Assembly (NCBI GenBank): GCA_018265835.1
Contig: JABLYK010000026.1
Coordinates: forward strand, 1 to 28,952
Length of the DNA: 28,952 nt
Direction of reading: 5' to 3'
Source of the DNA: Oscillospiraceae bacterium
Lineage (GTDB): Bacteria; Bacillota; Clostridia; Oscillospirales; Oscillospiraceae
A program made the position numbers and the translations under genes. The notes under the pieces are model-generated. The model worked only from the letters and a program-made list of their open reading frames with translations. It searched no databases and was not told the DNA's origin. The first letter of the stretch is position 1; every line of letters starts with the position of its first letter. Of this stretch, positions 1 through 6,676 are shown one piece after another.

Positions 1-22
1 GAACGGAGTGAGCGTCTTCTGA

Positions 23-41
23 CGCCGCCGCTCCGGCGGCG
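23..41. repeat. GC-rich perfect hairpin at the window edge
   Basis: Eight-base arms CGCCGCCG and CGGCGGCG are separated by CTC. There is no T-tract on either side and no gene is visible in the first 69 bases. It could be part of an interspersed palindromic repeat or of an RNA structure downstream of the minus-strand operon. Its function cannot be decided from this sequence. Confidence 0.45.
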
Positions 42-69
42 AAACTCTACGAGGTCCTTTGACAAACTG

Positions 70-100
70 AGATGCCGTAGGCTTTGCGCCTACGGCATCT
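70..100 (-). terminator. Terminator-like hairpin after the shikimate operon
   Basis: A perfect 13-bp stem (AGATGCCGTAGGC with its reverse complement) and a 5-base loop lie 22 bases beyond the stop codon of the ene-reductase gene. On the minus strand the stem is followed by CAGTTTGTC, a weak T-tract. On the plus strand it is followed by TGACATATTTTTT. It is probably the end of the six-gene minus-strand operon, with possible bidirectional action. Confidence 0.6.
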
Positions 101-122
101 TGACATATTTTTTAAGGATGGC

Positions 123-2051
123 TCAGATGGAGAGTGCCGCATTGAGGGCATCGCCGGTGGCGATCATGGAATTGCCGGGAGCCTGGCGAGCCTCGCCGAT
201 GACGATGACCTGATCCACAAACTTCTCGAGCTCCGCGCTGAGGGGGTTATTGGAACGGTAGCCCATGGCGAGGACGATGTTGTCGTAGCCGCGAAGCTCG
301 CCCACGCTGCCGTCCATGGTGTTGGTGTACTGGACGCCGTCGGAGTAGAACTGGCTGACCTTGGCATTGGTGAACTGACCCACCTTGTGCTGCTCAAGGC
401 TTGCCATAATATATTTGCGGGGTTCGGGCATGATGTCCTCGCCAACAACAGGTTTCATCTCCACGATGTCGCAGAGGTGGCCGCGCTCAACCAGGTGCTC
501 GGCAGCTTCCGCGCCGACCATGCCGCCGCCAACGATGAGCACCTTTTTGCCCACGTTCTGTTTGCCGGTGAGCATATCCTCGGCATTGATATAGCCGCAG
601 TCTGCCAGACCGGGAATGGGCAGGATGAGCGGTACAGAGCCGGTGGCAACAATGACTGCATCGGGGGACAGCTCCTTCACAAGCTCGGGGGTGGCGGCGA
701 CACCGAGGCGCACATCCACACCGGCCTCATAGCAGCGGACGATCAGGCTGCGGATGGCGGGGGCGATTTCGCCCTTGGCCGGGGGATAGGAGGCCACAAG
801 GAAGTGTCCGCCAAGCTCCGTGCTCTTTTCCAGAAGGATCACATCGTGTCCGCGCTTGGCGCACATCATAGCGGCATACATACCGCCGGGGCCGCCACCG
901 ATGACGACCACCTTTTTCTGCACCTTGGCAGGGACAAGCTCCGCCTCACGACCCACAGTGGGGTTCATGGCGCAGGTGATGGGACGCCCGGCCAGCATGT
1001 TGGGCACGCAGCCCAGCAGGCAGGCGATGCAGGGCGTCAGAGTTTCCAGCTTGCCGGTGCGAGCCTTGAGGGGCAGCTCGGGGTCGGCGATGGACTGACG
1101 CCCGAAGGCCACAAGGTCTGCTCTGCCCTGCTTGACAAGAAGCTCCGCGTACTGGGGCTCAGTGTAGCGCCCCACAGTGATAACGGGGATGGAGACGGCC
1201 TTCTTGATCTCAGAAACCAGATCGGCATTGAAGCCGCCGTGGGTGTTGTTCGGCGCCCACATGAACTCGTCATGGAGATGGATGGAGCGGGACACGTTCA
1301 GCGCGTCAACGCCGCACTCCTGCTCGAGATACGCTGCCACGGCGGCGGCATCCTGAACGGTCAGACCGCCCTCGCCCTCGTCCCTGGCGTTGATGCGGCA
1401 GAGGATGGGCAGGTTGCCGGTTTTCTTGCGGATGTTCTCGATGATCAGTCTGGGCAGACGCATACGGTTTTCAAAGCAGCCGCCGAACTCGTCGGTGCGC
1501 TTGTTGGTACGGGCAGAGATGAACGTGCTGACAAGGTAGCCGTGGGCACAGTGGATCTCCACCATGTCGATGCCGGCCTTCTGGGCTCTGGCGGCGGCGT
1601 CGCCGTAGCATTCGATCAGGCGGTAGACTTCTTCAGTGGGCATAGCCACGGGAATCTCACCGCCGCAATGGGAGGCCATGGCGCTGGCGGCCTTCAGGGG
1701 ATAGCCGGTGAGTCTGGAATTGCCCTCGGGGCCTGCGTGCTGAAGCTGGATGGACATTTTCGCGCCGTAGCGATGGCAGCGGTCGATGACCTTTTTGAAG
1801 CTTTCAACGGTGTCGTCCGAGAACAGGCAGGGCTTGCGGGGGCCGCCCTTGGCCTCGGAGTAGACAACGGTGGATTCAATGGTGATAAGGCCGAAGCCGC
1901 CCTTGGCGCGCGCCTCATAGTAGGCGGCGCTGCGATCGCTGAGCGTGCCGTCGGTGTTGGCGAAGTTGTTGCCCATGGGCGGAACCACGAAACGGTTGGG
2001 TACGGTGACAGTGCCGATCTGAACTGGGCTGAACAGAGTGGGATACTTCAT
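123..2051 (-). CDS. NADH:flavin oxidoreductase / 2,4-dienoyl-CoA reductase-like ene-reductase
   Basis: The 642-residue protein has the full architecture of the FadH/BaiCD/BaiH branch of old yellow enzymes. An FMN TIM barrel spans about residues 1-330. A 4Fe-4S motif of spacing C-x2-C-x3-C-x11-C follows (C341, C344, C348, C360). Then come a FAD-binding GGGPGG (385-390) and an NAD(P)-binding GGGMVG (508-513). The barrel carries the active-site segment HCAHGYL with Tyr172 and the RTDEFGG family signature. Such enzymes reduce C=C bonds conjugated to a carbonyl or thioester in the cytoplasm. The start is fixed by AAGGAG eight bases upstream. It is the last gene of an operon with two shikimate dehydrogenases, a kinase and a TIM-barrel protein. 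I therefore infer an alicyclic enone or enoate substrate such as a dehydroshikimate derivative. A fatty dienoyl-CoA or bile-acid substrate remains possible. Family assignment is firm; the substrate is a guess. Confidence 0.9.
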   Translation of the reverse strand: MKYPTLFSPVQIGTVTVPNRFVVPPMGNNFANTDGTLSDRSAAYYEARAKGGFGLITIESTVVYSEAKGGPRKPCLFSDDTVESFKKVIDRCHRYGAKMSIQLQHAGPEGNSRLTGYPLKAASAMASHCGGEIPVAMPTEEVYRLIECYGDAAARAQKAGIDMVEIHCAHGYLVSTFISARTNKRTDEFGGCFENRMRLPRLIIENIRKKTGNLPILCRINARDEGEGGLTVQDAAAVAAYLEQECGVDALNVSRSIHLHDEFMWAPNNTHGGFNADLVSEIKKAVSIPVITVGRYTEPQYAELLVKQGRADLVAFGRQSIADPELPLKARTGKLETLTPCIACLLGCVPNMLAGRPITCAMNPTVGREAELVPAKVQKKVVVIGGGPGGMYAAMMCAKRGHDVILLEKSTELGGHFLVASYPPAKGEIAPAIRSLIVRCYEAGVDVRLGVAATPELVKELSPDAVIVATGSVPLILPIPGLADCGYINAEDMLTGKQNVGKKVLIVGGGMVGAEAAEHLVERGHLCDIVEMKPVVGEDIMPEPRKYIMASLEQHKVGQFTNAKVSQFYSDGVQYTNTMDGSVGELRGYDNIVLAMGYRSNNPLSAELEKFVDQVIVIGEARQAPGNSMIATGDALNAALSI

Positions 2052-2077
2052 TTCTATAATCTCCTTATCGTTGTGGA

Positions 2078-2950
2078 TTAGCTGAAGAATTTCTGCATGA
2101 CTTCTTCTTCGGGCATATTCTCGCCGGTGAACAGGTTGAAGGCGGCAACGCCCTGCTGGAGCAACATACCGATGCCGCCCACGACGGTGCAGCCCGCAGC
2201 CTTGGCTTCCTGTATCATCCGCGTCTCCTTGGGATTATACACAGTGTCGGCAACCACCATTTCCGGGCGGAAAAGCTTTGGGTCGATCAGGGTCTGCTTG
2301 TCCAGCGGAGCCATGCCGACCTTGGTGGCGTTGACCAGAATGTCGCATGCGTTGGCAGCTGCTGCGAGCGCATCGGAGTTCAGGAGATCCTCGACGGAAA
2401 CATCGCAGCCGGGGATGTTGGCCTTGATCTTTTCCACAGTGCGCTCGGCGTTTGCATAGAAGTTGAAGCCCTTGCGGTTAAAGATGCGGATCTGAGCCGC
2501 CCCGTCAAGGGCGGACTGGATGGTCAGCGCCGTGGCAGCGCCGCCAGCGCCCAGAACCACCAGTTTCTTGCCCTTGATGGAGACGCCGTGCTTGCTGAGG
2601 TTGCGCACAAAGCCGATGCCATCGGTGTTGTGGCCGGTGAGCTTACCGTCCGCCCCGACGGTGACGGTGTTGCAGGCGCCAATCATCCTGGCGGCGGGGG
2701 ACAGCTCGTCAACGCACTGGCTGACCGCGGTCTTGCAGGGCATGGTGATGTTGAAGCCGCCCACATGCAGGAGCCTGAGAGCCTCTACGGCCTCTGCCGT
2801 CTTTTCCAGGGGAATATCAAAGGCCAGATATGCGCTGTCAATCTTCAGCTTGTCAAAGCTGTAGTTATACATTGCAGGGGAACCGGAGTGACCGACTGGG
2901 GAACCGATCAGGCAAAAGAGCTTGGTATGTCCGTTTATTCTGTTTTCCAT
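2078..2950 (-). CDS. Shikimate/quinate 5-dehydrogenase, YdiB-like (copy 1)
   Basis: The 290-residue protein oxidises or reduces shikimate/3-dehydroshikimate, and probably quinate/3-dehydroquinate, with NAD(P). Counting from the chosen start, the substrate Ser pair (SGSP, 22-24), catalytic Lys73 in NITMPCKT and catalytic Asp110 in HNTDG are present. A GAGGAATA dinucleotide loop (134-141) follows. The segments IRIFNRKG and ATKVGMAPL resemble E. coli YdiB more than biosynthetic AroE. The longest frame begins 27 bases upstream at 2977. The ATG at 2950 is preferred because GGAGGA lies seven bases before it and because 2977 would overlap the preceding gene. The stop lies 26 bases before the ene-reductase start. 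The operon setting argues for a catabolic rather than biosynthetic role, though this is inference. Confidence 0.88.
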   Translation of the reverse strand: MENRINGHTKLFCLIGSPVGHSGSPAMYNYSFDKLKIDSAYLAFDIPLEKTAEAVEALRLLHVGGFNITMPCKTAVSQCVDELSPAARMIGACNTVTVGADGKLTGHNTDGIGFVRNLSKHGVSIKGKKLVVLGAGGAATALTIQSALDGAAQIRIFNRKGFNFYANAERTVEKIKANIPGCDVSVEDLLNSDALAAAANACDILVNATKVGMAPLDKQTLIDPKLFRPEMVVADTVYNPKETRMIQEAKAAGCTVVGGIGMLLQQGVAAFNLFTGENMPEEEVMQKFFS

Positions 2951-2966
2951 TGTGTTTTCCTCCATT

Positions 2967-3812
2967 TTAATGTTCAAGAACTTCCGGCCACGCCTGATTC
3001 AGGACGGCGGCGGTGGCCTCAAAGTTTGCCTGTGCTGCTGCGGGGACGCCCAGAGCCAAAATTTCATCGCTGATGACCTCAACGCCCACCACAGCGGGAG
3101 CGACACCCTTTTCCCGCATCAGCTTTACAAAGCCGGCAGTGTTGCCGCAGCCCTTGCCGGGCAGCATACGGTCGTGCATGGACTCATCGCGCAGGATGCT
3201 CTTTGCGTAGGGATGAGCCTGAACGTCGTTGATCTGGATGGCAACGATCTTTTCGGCGGGGATATCCTCCAGCACGGAGAGATCAAGCGGCTGGTTTGCG
3301 CGGATATAATGCCATGAGTCCAAAATGAGCTTTGCATTCTCGCAGCCGGAGGCCTTGACAACGGCCCATGCTTTTTTCACATCGGGCAGGCCGCTGTAGG
3401 GCATAGGCTCCACGCCAATGGTGTATTTACCGGCTCTGTGGCACAGCTCTTTCAGCTTCTGAGCGGTCCACTCCACGGAGTGGTTCTCCATCAGGCCGCA
3501 GTTGATGTGATCCACGCCGAAAAGCGCACACATATGGAAGCAAATTTGCTCTTTGTATTTCTGCTCATAGGAGCGCTTCTCGTCGGCCCACTGGACAATG
3601 TACTCCACCTCAGTGACCTTCATGCCGTACTTGGCGAGGATGGCAAGGATGTCCTCGTCGAAGAGGCCCTCGTTCAGGGCGTCTACATAGGTCTCCGCAC
3701 GAAGGCCGATGCCATCAAAGCCGGCGGCCTTGGCGGCGGAGACGCGCTCCTCAAAGGTGCACTGGTCGCCCAATGTCCAGGAGCTAATGGTAATGGGGTA
3801 TTTCTGAGACAT
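2967..3812 (-). CDS. TIM-barrel sugar isomerase-family protein, probable 3-dehydroshikimate dehydratase
   Basis: The 281-residue protein belongs to the xylose isomerase-like / AP endonuclease 2 TIM-barrel superfamily. Candidate metal ligands are Glu135 (GVEPMPY), Asp165 with His168 (LILDSWHY), Gln193 (AIQINDV) and Glu245 (VGVEVIS). An E-D-Q-E set is, to my knowledge, typical of AsbF/QuiC-type 3-dehydroshikimate dehydratases. Ketose 3-epimerases usually have His in the third position. The dehydratase forms protocatechuate from 3-dehydroshikimate. The gene sits between shikimate kinase (30 bases upstream) and a YdiB-like dehydrogenase (16 bases downstream), which fits this substrate. The start has GGGAGG upstream. 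Hydroxypyruvate isomerase or another epimerase is the main alternative. Superfamily assignment is strong, the reaction moderate. Confidence 0.75.
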   Translation of the reverse strand: MSQKYPITISSWTLGDQCTFEERVSAAKAAGFDGIGLRAETYVDALNEGLFDEDILAILAKYGMKVTEVEYIVQWADEKRSYEQKYKEQICFHMCALFGVDHINCGLMENHSVEWTAQKLKELCHRAGKYTIGVEPMPYSGLPDVKKAWAVVKASGCENAKLILDSWHYIRANQPLDLSVLEDIPAEKIVAIQINDVQAHPYAKSILRDESMHDRMLPGKGCGNTAGFVKLMREKGVAPAVVGVEVISDEILALGVPAAAQANFEATAAVLNQAWPEVLEH

Positions 3813-3842
3813 GATGTTTTCCTCCCGTCTTTCTTATATCGG

Positions 3843-4364
3843 TTATTGTTCGTAAATGTATCGCAGGATCTCGTTGCACACTTCCTCCACCGTCAGCGCG
3901 GAGGTATCAATGGTAAAGTCTGCTGCCGCTTCGTATTTTGCCCGGCGTGCCTCCATCAACGATGAGATATACGGCACGTCCTTATGCCCCTCCAGCAGGG
4001 GGCGGCTGTGATCGTCTTTCACCCGTTCCAGGATCACCTCCGGCCGGGCGGTCAAAAGAATCACCGTGCCGCAGGCCTTCATTGCCGCTACATTTTCCTC
4101 CCGCATGGGAACGCCGCCTCCGCAGGAGACCACCAGCGGCTCCCAGGCCATACAGTCGCGCAAGAGTCCGGTCTCGCACTGGCGGAAATAGGCTTCGCCA
4201 TGGGTTTGAAAAATTTCGGAAACCGGCATCCCCTCCCGACGGGAAATGCAGACGTCCATCTCCAGGACTTCTCTCTTCAGAGCCTCGCCCAGAGCCGCAG
4301 CCACAGTGGATTTGCCCGCGCCCATAAAACCGATCAGGAACAGGCAGCTGTTCATTTTGTCCAT
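3843..4364 (-). CDS. aroK: Shikimate kinase
   Basis: The 173-residue protein phosphorylates shikimate at the 3-hydroxyl with ATP. It shows the Walker A loop GFMGAGKST (12-20), Asp37 in the shikimate-binding DxD region, Arg61 in GEAYFR, the GGG motif (82-84) and the lid Arg121 in SRPLL. The first acid of the usual DxD is Glu35, giving EMD. Length is typical of monofunctional AroK/AroL. Its ribosome binding site (AAAGGA) lies in the last codons of the transporter gene, whose stop is five bases upstream, so translation is probably coupled. A biosynthetic kinase inside an import and oxidation operon suggests salvage of imported shikimate into chorismate synthesis. It may equally be a displaced copy of the biosynthetic gene. 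Confidence 0.93.
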   Translation of the reverse strand: MDKMNSCLFLIGFMGAGKSTVAAALGEALKREVLEMDVCISRREGMPVSEIFQTHGEAYFRQCETGLLRDCMAWEPLVVSCGGGVPMREENVAAMKACGTVILLTARPEVILERVKDDHSRPLLEGHKDVPYISSLMEARRAKYEAAADFTIDTSALTVEEVCNEILRYIYEQ

Positions 4365-4369
4365 ACGCT

Positions 4370-5575
4370 TTATCCTTTCACGGTTTCTTTCTTCTGGCAG
4401 TGCTTCAGGTACAGAGCCAGCAGAATACCGACGAGGGTGATGGCCATGTTGAACAGAAGCACCAGACTGGGCCCGTTGGCGCCGCCAATGCGGGTCAGTA
4501 CCCCGGCGATGCTGATGACGATGTAGTTTGCAAGGCTGGAGGATATCATCACGATGGAGGTGATAACGCCTCTGTTATTGGGGAACATCTCATTTGCAAC
4601 AGCCGTTACAAGCTGCAGCACACCGCCTGCTGCAAAGTAGCCCATGAGGAATCCGCCGATCAGGCACATCACCGGCGCGTGCACAAAGTAGACGACGATA
4701 AGGGTGAGCAGCGCGCAACTGGGGTAGATGATCAGGATGTTTGTGGGCTTCAGCCCCTTGTTCAGCAGCGCCGCGTTTACAAACAGGGCGACCACGATAC
4801 CCACAGAGTAATAGGTCTGAATCATGCTGGGGGTTGTCAGACCGTACATCAGGCCAAGTTCCTGATTGCAGTTCATCCAGAGCATAAAGGTGGTGGAGGT
4901 CGTAAAGCCGAGGAGAACCAGTATCACAGAGGACGGCGTAAACTTCATTTTCTCCCTGGGCTTCTTCTCGTTCCCGGCGGCAGGCCGCTTGTAGGGCGGG
5001 AAGGGCAGGAAGGCGAGGGCGATGCCGTCAATGATAATGATGGCGGCGGTGGCAAGGAAGATCACGTTGAAGGGCAGCTCATTTGCCGCGACAAAGCCTA
5101 TGGCAAAGGGCAGCAGGAACTGGGCGATCGAGATAGCCAGCTTTGTAAAGATGTTTGCGATGGTGCCCTTTTCTTTGAAAATCTCCATGCACGAGGGGGT
5201 GATGCTGGTGTCCAGAAAGGAGTTTGCCATGCCGCTGATGACCGCCATTATGTAGCCGAGATAGAGATTCTTTGTGTAGGTTACGCACAGCAGGAAAATG
5301 GCATACAGCGCGCAGCCGATCAGGGCGGAAAGGCGGCGTCCGAGCCGGTCGGACAGGGGACCGGCAAAGGGGAAGGCGATAAGCCGCCCAAGACCGATGG
5401 CGGCGATAACAGCCACAACCATGGACACGTCATAGCTTCCGTTTGAAAGCAGGGGCGCGCCCCACAAGGCCGCGAATTCCTGCTTGTAGTGCCCCATTAT
5501 TGAGGCCGCTATACCAAGAACGAAGTATGTGATGTACAGCGCCAAGGCAGTTGGGTAATATTTTTTCTGGCTCAT
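4370..5575 (-). CDS. MFS transporter, YdiN/YdiM-like, probable shikimate or quinate importer
   Basis: The 401-residue protein has about twelve hydrophobic segments and a motif A loop, GPLSDRLGRR (72-81), between the second and third. A hydrophilic central loop rich in Lys and Pro (about 198-215) separates the two halves. Segments such as GLGRLI, ANSFLDTS and YFAAGGVLQL recall E. coli YdiN, whose gene neighbours ydiB and aroD. That similarity is from memory, not a search. The start has GAGGAG nine bases upstream, and the gene follows the first dehydrogenase by 24 bases. The likely role is inner-membrane uptake of shikimate, quinate or a related cyclitol carboxylate. Substrate is inferred from neighbours only. 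Confidence 0.85.
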   Translation of the reverse strand: MSQKKYYPTALALYITYFVLGIAASIMGHYKQEFAALWGAPLLSNGSYDVSMVVAVIAAIGLGRLIAFPFAGPLSDRLGRRLSALIGCALYAIFLLCVTYTKNLYLGYIMAVISGMANSFLDTSITPSCMEIFKEKGTIANIFTKLAISIAQFLLPFAIGFVAANELPFNVIFLATAAIIIIDGIALAFLPFPPYKRPAAGNEKKPREKMKFTPSSVILVLLGFTTSTTFMLWMNCNQELGLMYGLTTPSMIQTYYSVGIVVALFVNAALLNKGLKPTNILIIYPSCALLTLIVVYFVHAPVMCLIGGFLMGYFAAGGVLQLVTAVANEMFPNNRGVITSIVMISSSLANYIVISIAGVLTRIGGANGPSLVLLFNMAITLVGILLALYLKHCQKKETVKG

Positions 5576-5599
5576 TTTACGTCTCTCCTCATTTATAAA

Positions 5600-6466
5600 T
5601 TATTTATAAAATTCAGCGTAAACTTCATCCAGAGGCATCTCCAGCCCGCCGGAGTACAGCTCAAACGCGGCGGCGCCCTGCCCAAGCAGCAGCCCCAGCG
5701 CGTTGAAGGTGCGGCAACCGCAGACTTTGGCGTCCTTCAAAAGCTTGGTCTCTACCGGATTGTAAATGATGTCCGTCACGACAAGCTCTGGTCGGAGCAT
5801 ACTCAAATCGGTGATGGGACTCATCTCGTCCATGGGCACCATGCCCACGCAGGTGGCGTTGGTGAGAATGTCGCTCTCAGCGATCTCCTGGCGCAGAGTC
5901 TCCTTGTTCTCAAGGTCGTAAAGCTCTATTTTGCAAGCCGGGGCGGCCTCTTTGATGGCCTTGAGATTTTCTGCGGCGGAGTCCCAAAAGCTGTCCCTTC
6001 GGTTGAAGACGGATAACGCCCTTGCCCCGTCCAGAGCGGCCTGAATCGCCAGCGCGCAGCCGGCGCTGCCGCCGCCCAGCAGGGTTATCTTTTTTCCGGC
6101 GACTTCGATGCCGCTGCGGCGGAGATCCCCGGTGTACCCCAGACCGTCTGTGGTGTATCCGGTGAGCTTGCCGTTGTCGTTCACAATCGTGTTCACAACG
6201 CCGATGGCCTTGGAGGCTGGACTCAGCTCGTCAAGGTACTCGGCGACCGCGCCCTTCAGAGGCATCGTCACATTTGCGCCTCTCAGGTTGAAGGTGCGGA
6301 TGGCGCTGACGGCTTCCGCTGTCTTTTCCAGCGGCACGTCAAAGGCCAGATAGACACAATCCATGCCGTACTTTTCAAAGCAGTAGTTATACATCGCGGG
6401 GGATTTGGAATGATCGACTGGGGTCCCAATAAGACCAAGAAGTCTTGTTTTTCCAGTAATGTTCAC
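5600..6466 (-). CDS. Shikimate/quinate 5-dehydrogenase-like protein (copy 2, first gene of operon)
   Basis: The 288-residue protein is a second YdiB/AroE-family dehydrogenase. It has Ser20 and Ser22 (HSKSP), catalytic Lys71 (NVTMPLK) and Asp107. The usual NTD triad is here TTD (105-107), and the dinucleotide loop reads GGGSAGCA (131-138) instead of GAGGAxxA. The segment FNRRDSFWDSA is YdiB-like. The start codon is GTG, supported by GAGGAG eight bases upstream. It is clearly diverged from the copy at 2078-2950, so the two probably differ in substrate or in NAD/NADP preference, for example quinate versus shikimate. It is the promoter-proximal gene, opposite the LysR regulator. Confidence 0.87.
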   Translation of the reverse strand: MNITGKTRLLGLIGTPVDHSKSPAMYNYCFEKYGMDCVYLAFDVPLEKTAEAVSAIRTFNLRGANVTMPLKGAVAEYLDELSPASKAIGVVNTIVNDNGKLTGYTTDGLGYTGDLRRSGIEVAGKKITLLGGGSAGCALAIQAALDGARALSVFNRRDSFWDSAAENLKAIKEAAPACKIELYDLENKETLRQEIAESDILTNATCVGMVPMDEMSPITDLSMLRPELVVTDIIYNPVETKLLKDAKVCGCRTFNALGLLLGQGAAAFELYSGGLEMPLDEVYAEFYK

Positions 6467-6522
6467 GCGTTACGCTCCTCTCTGTCATTCTCGCCGTCCG
6501 TCCGGCTTGTTCTGATGGCATC

Positions 6523-6551
6523 AAAATAGCATGTTGTTTGATAATTAACAA
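6523..6551 (-). promoter_or_regulatory. Promoter of the shikimate operon
   Basis: On the minus strand, TTGTTA (6551-6546) and TATTTT (6528-6523) are separated by 17 bases, and TG one base before the -10 makes it an extended element. A dyad TTGTT-N8-AACAA (6534-6551) overlaps the -35 box and could be a regulator contact. The distance to the GTG start leaves a leader of roughly 50 bases. Confidence 0.65.
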
Positions 6552-6572
6552 ATCAATTAAATTCATAAAATT

Positions 6573-6587
6573 ATAGATTTTTTCTAT
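6573..6587. promoter_or_regulatory. Candidate LysR-type operator (ATAG-N7-CTAT)
   Basis: This interrupted dyad of the T-N11-A class lies in the divergent spacer, about 22 bases upstream of the operon -35 box. It is flanked by an outer CATAA (6564-6568) / TTATG (6591-6595) pair. A CATAAT (6597-6602) beside it could be the -10 of the regulator gene. The position suits a LysR recognition site for autoregulation plus activation. No homologous sites are available to confirm it. Confidence 0.5.
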
Positions 6588-6605
6588 GACTTATGGCATA
6601 ATAGA

Positions 6606-6640
6606 GGGGCATTGGTCGTCTTTTGACAGGCCAATGCCCC
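6606..6640 (+). other. Hairpin in the leader of the LysR gene
   Basis: Ten-base perfect arms GGGGCATTGG and CCAATGCCCC enclose a 15-base loop. It starts a few bases after the probable -10 of the regulator, so it would sit at or near the 5' end of that mRNA, about 36 bases before the start codon. There is no T-tract after it. It may protect the transcript or affect LysR translation. Confidence 0.45.
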
Positions 6641-6676
6641 TTGTGGTTCGCAAAATAAGGTCAGGAGCGCAGGAAT

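Noticed and set aside
84..2081. 665-codon plus-strand open frame opposite the ene-reductase
   Set aside because: It is antisense to a clearly conserved flavoenzyme, has His/Ala/Gly/Asp-rich composition typical of shadow frames in GC-rich DNA, and shows no domain.
2950..2977. Upstream start for the first YdiB-like gene
   Set aside because: It overlaps the preceding gene, while the ATG at 2950 has GGAGGA at ideal distance and gives the normal family length.
6606..6640. Riboswitch upstream of the LysR gene
   Set aside because: Only a single simple stem-loop is present, with no conserved multi-helix aptamer pattern and no terminator T-tract.
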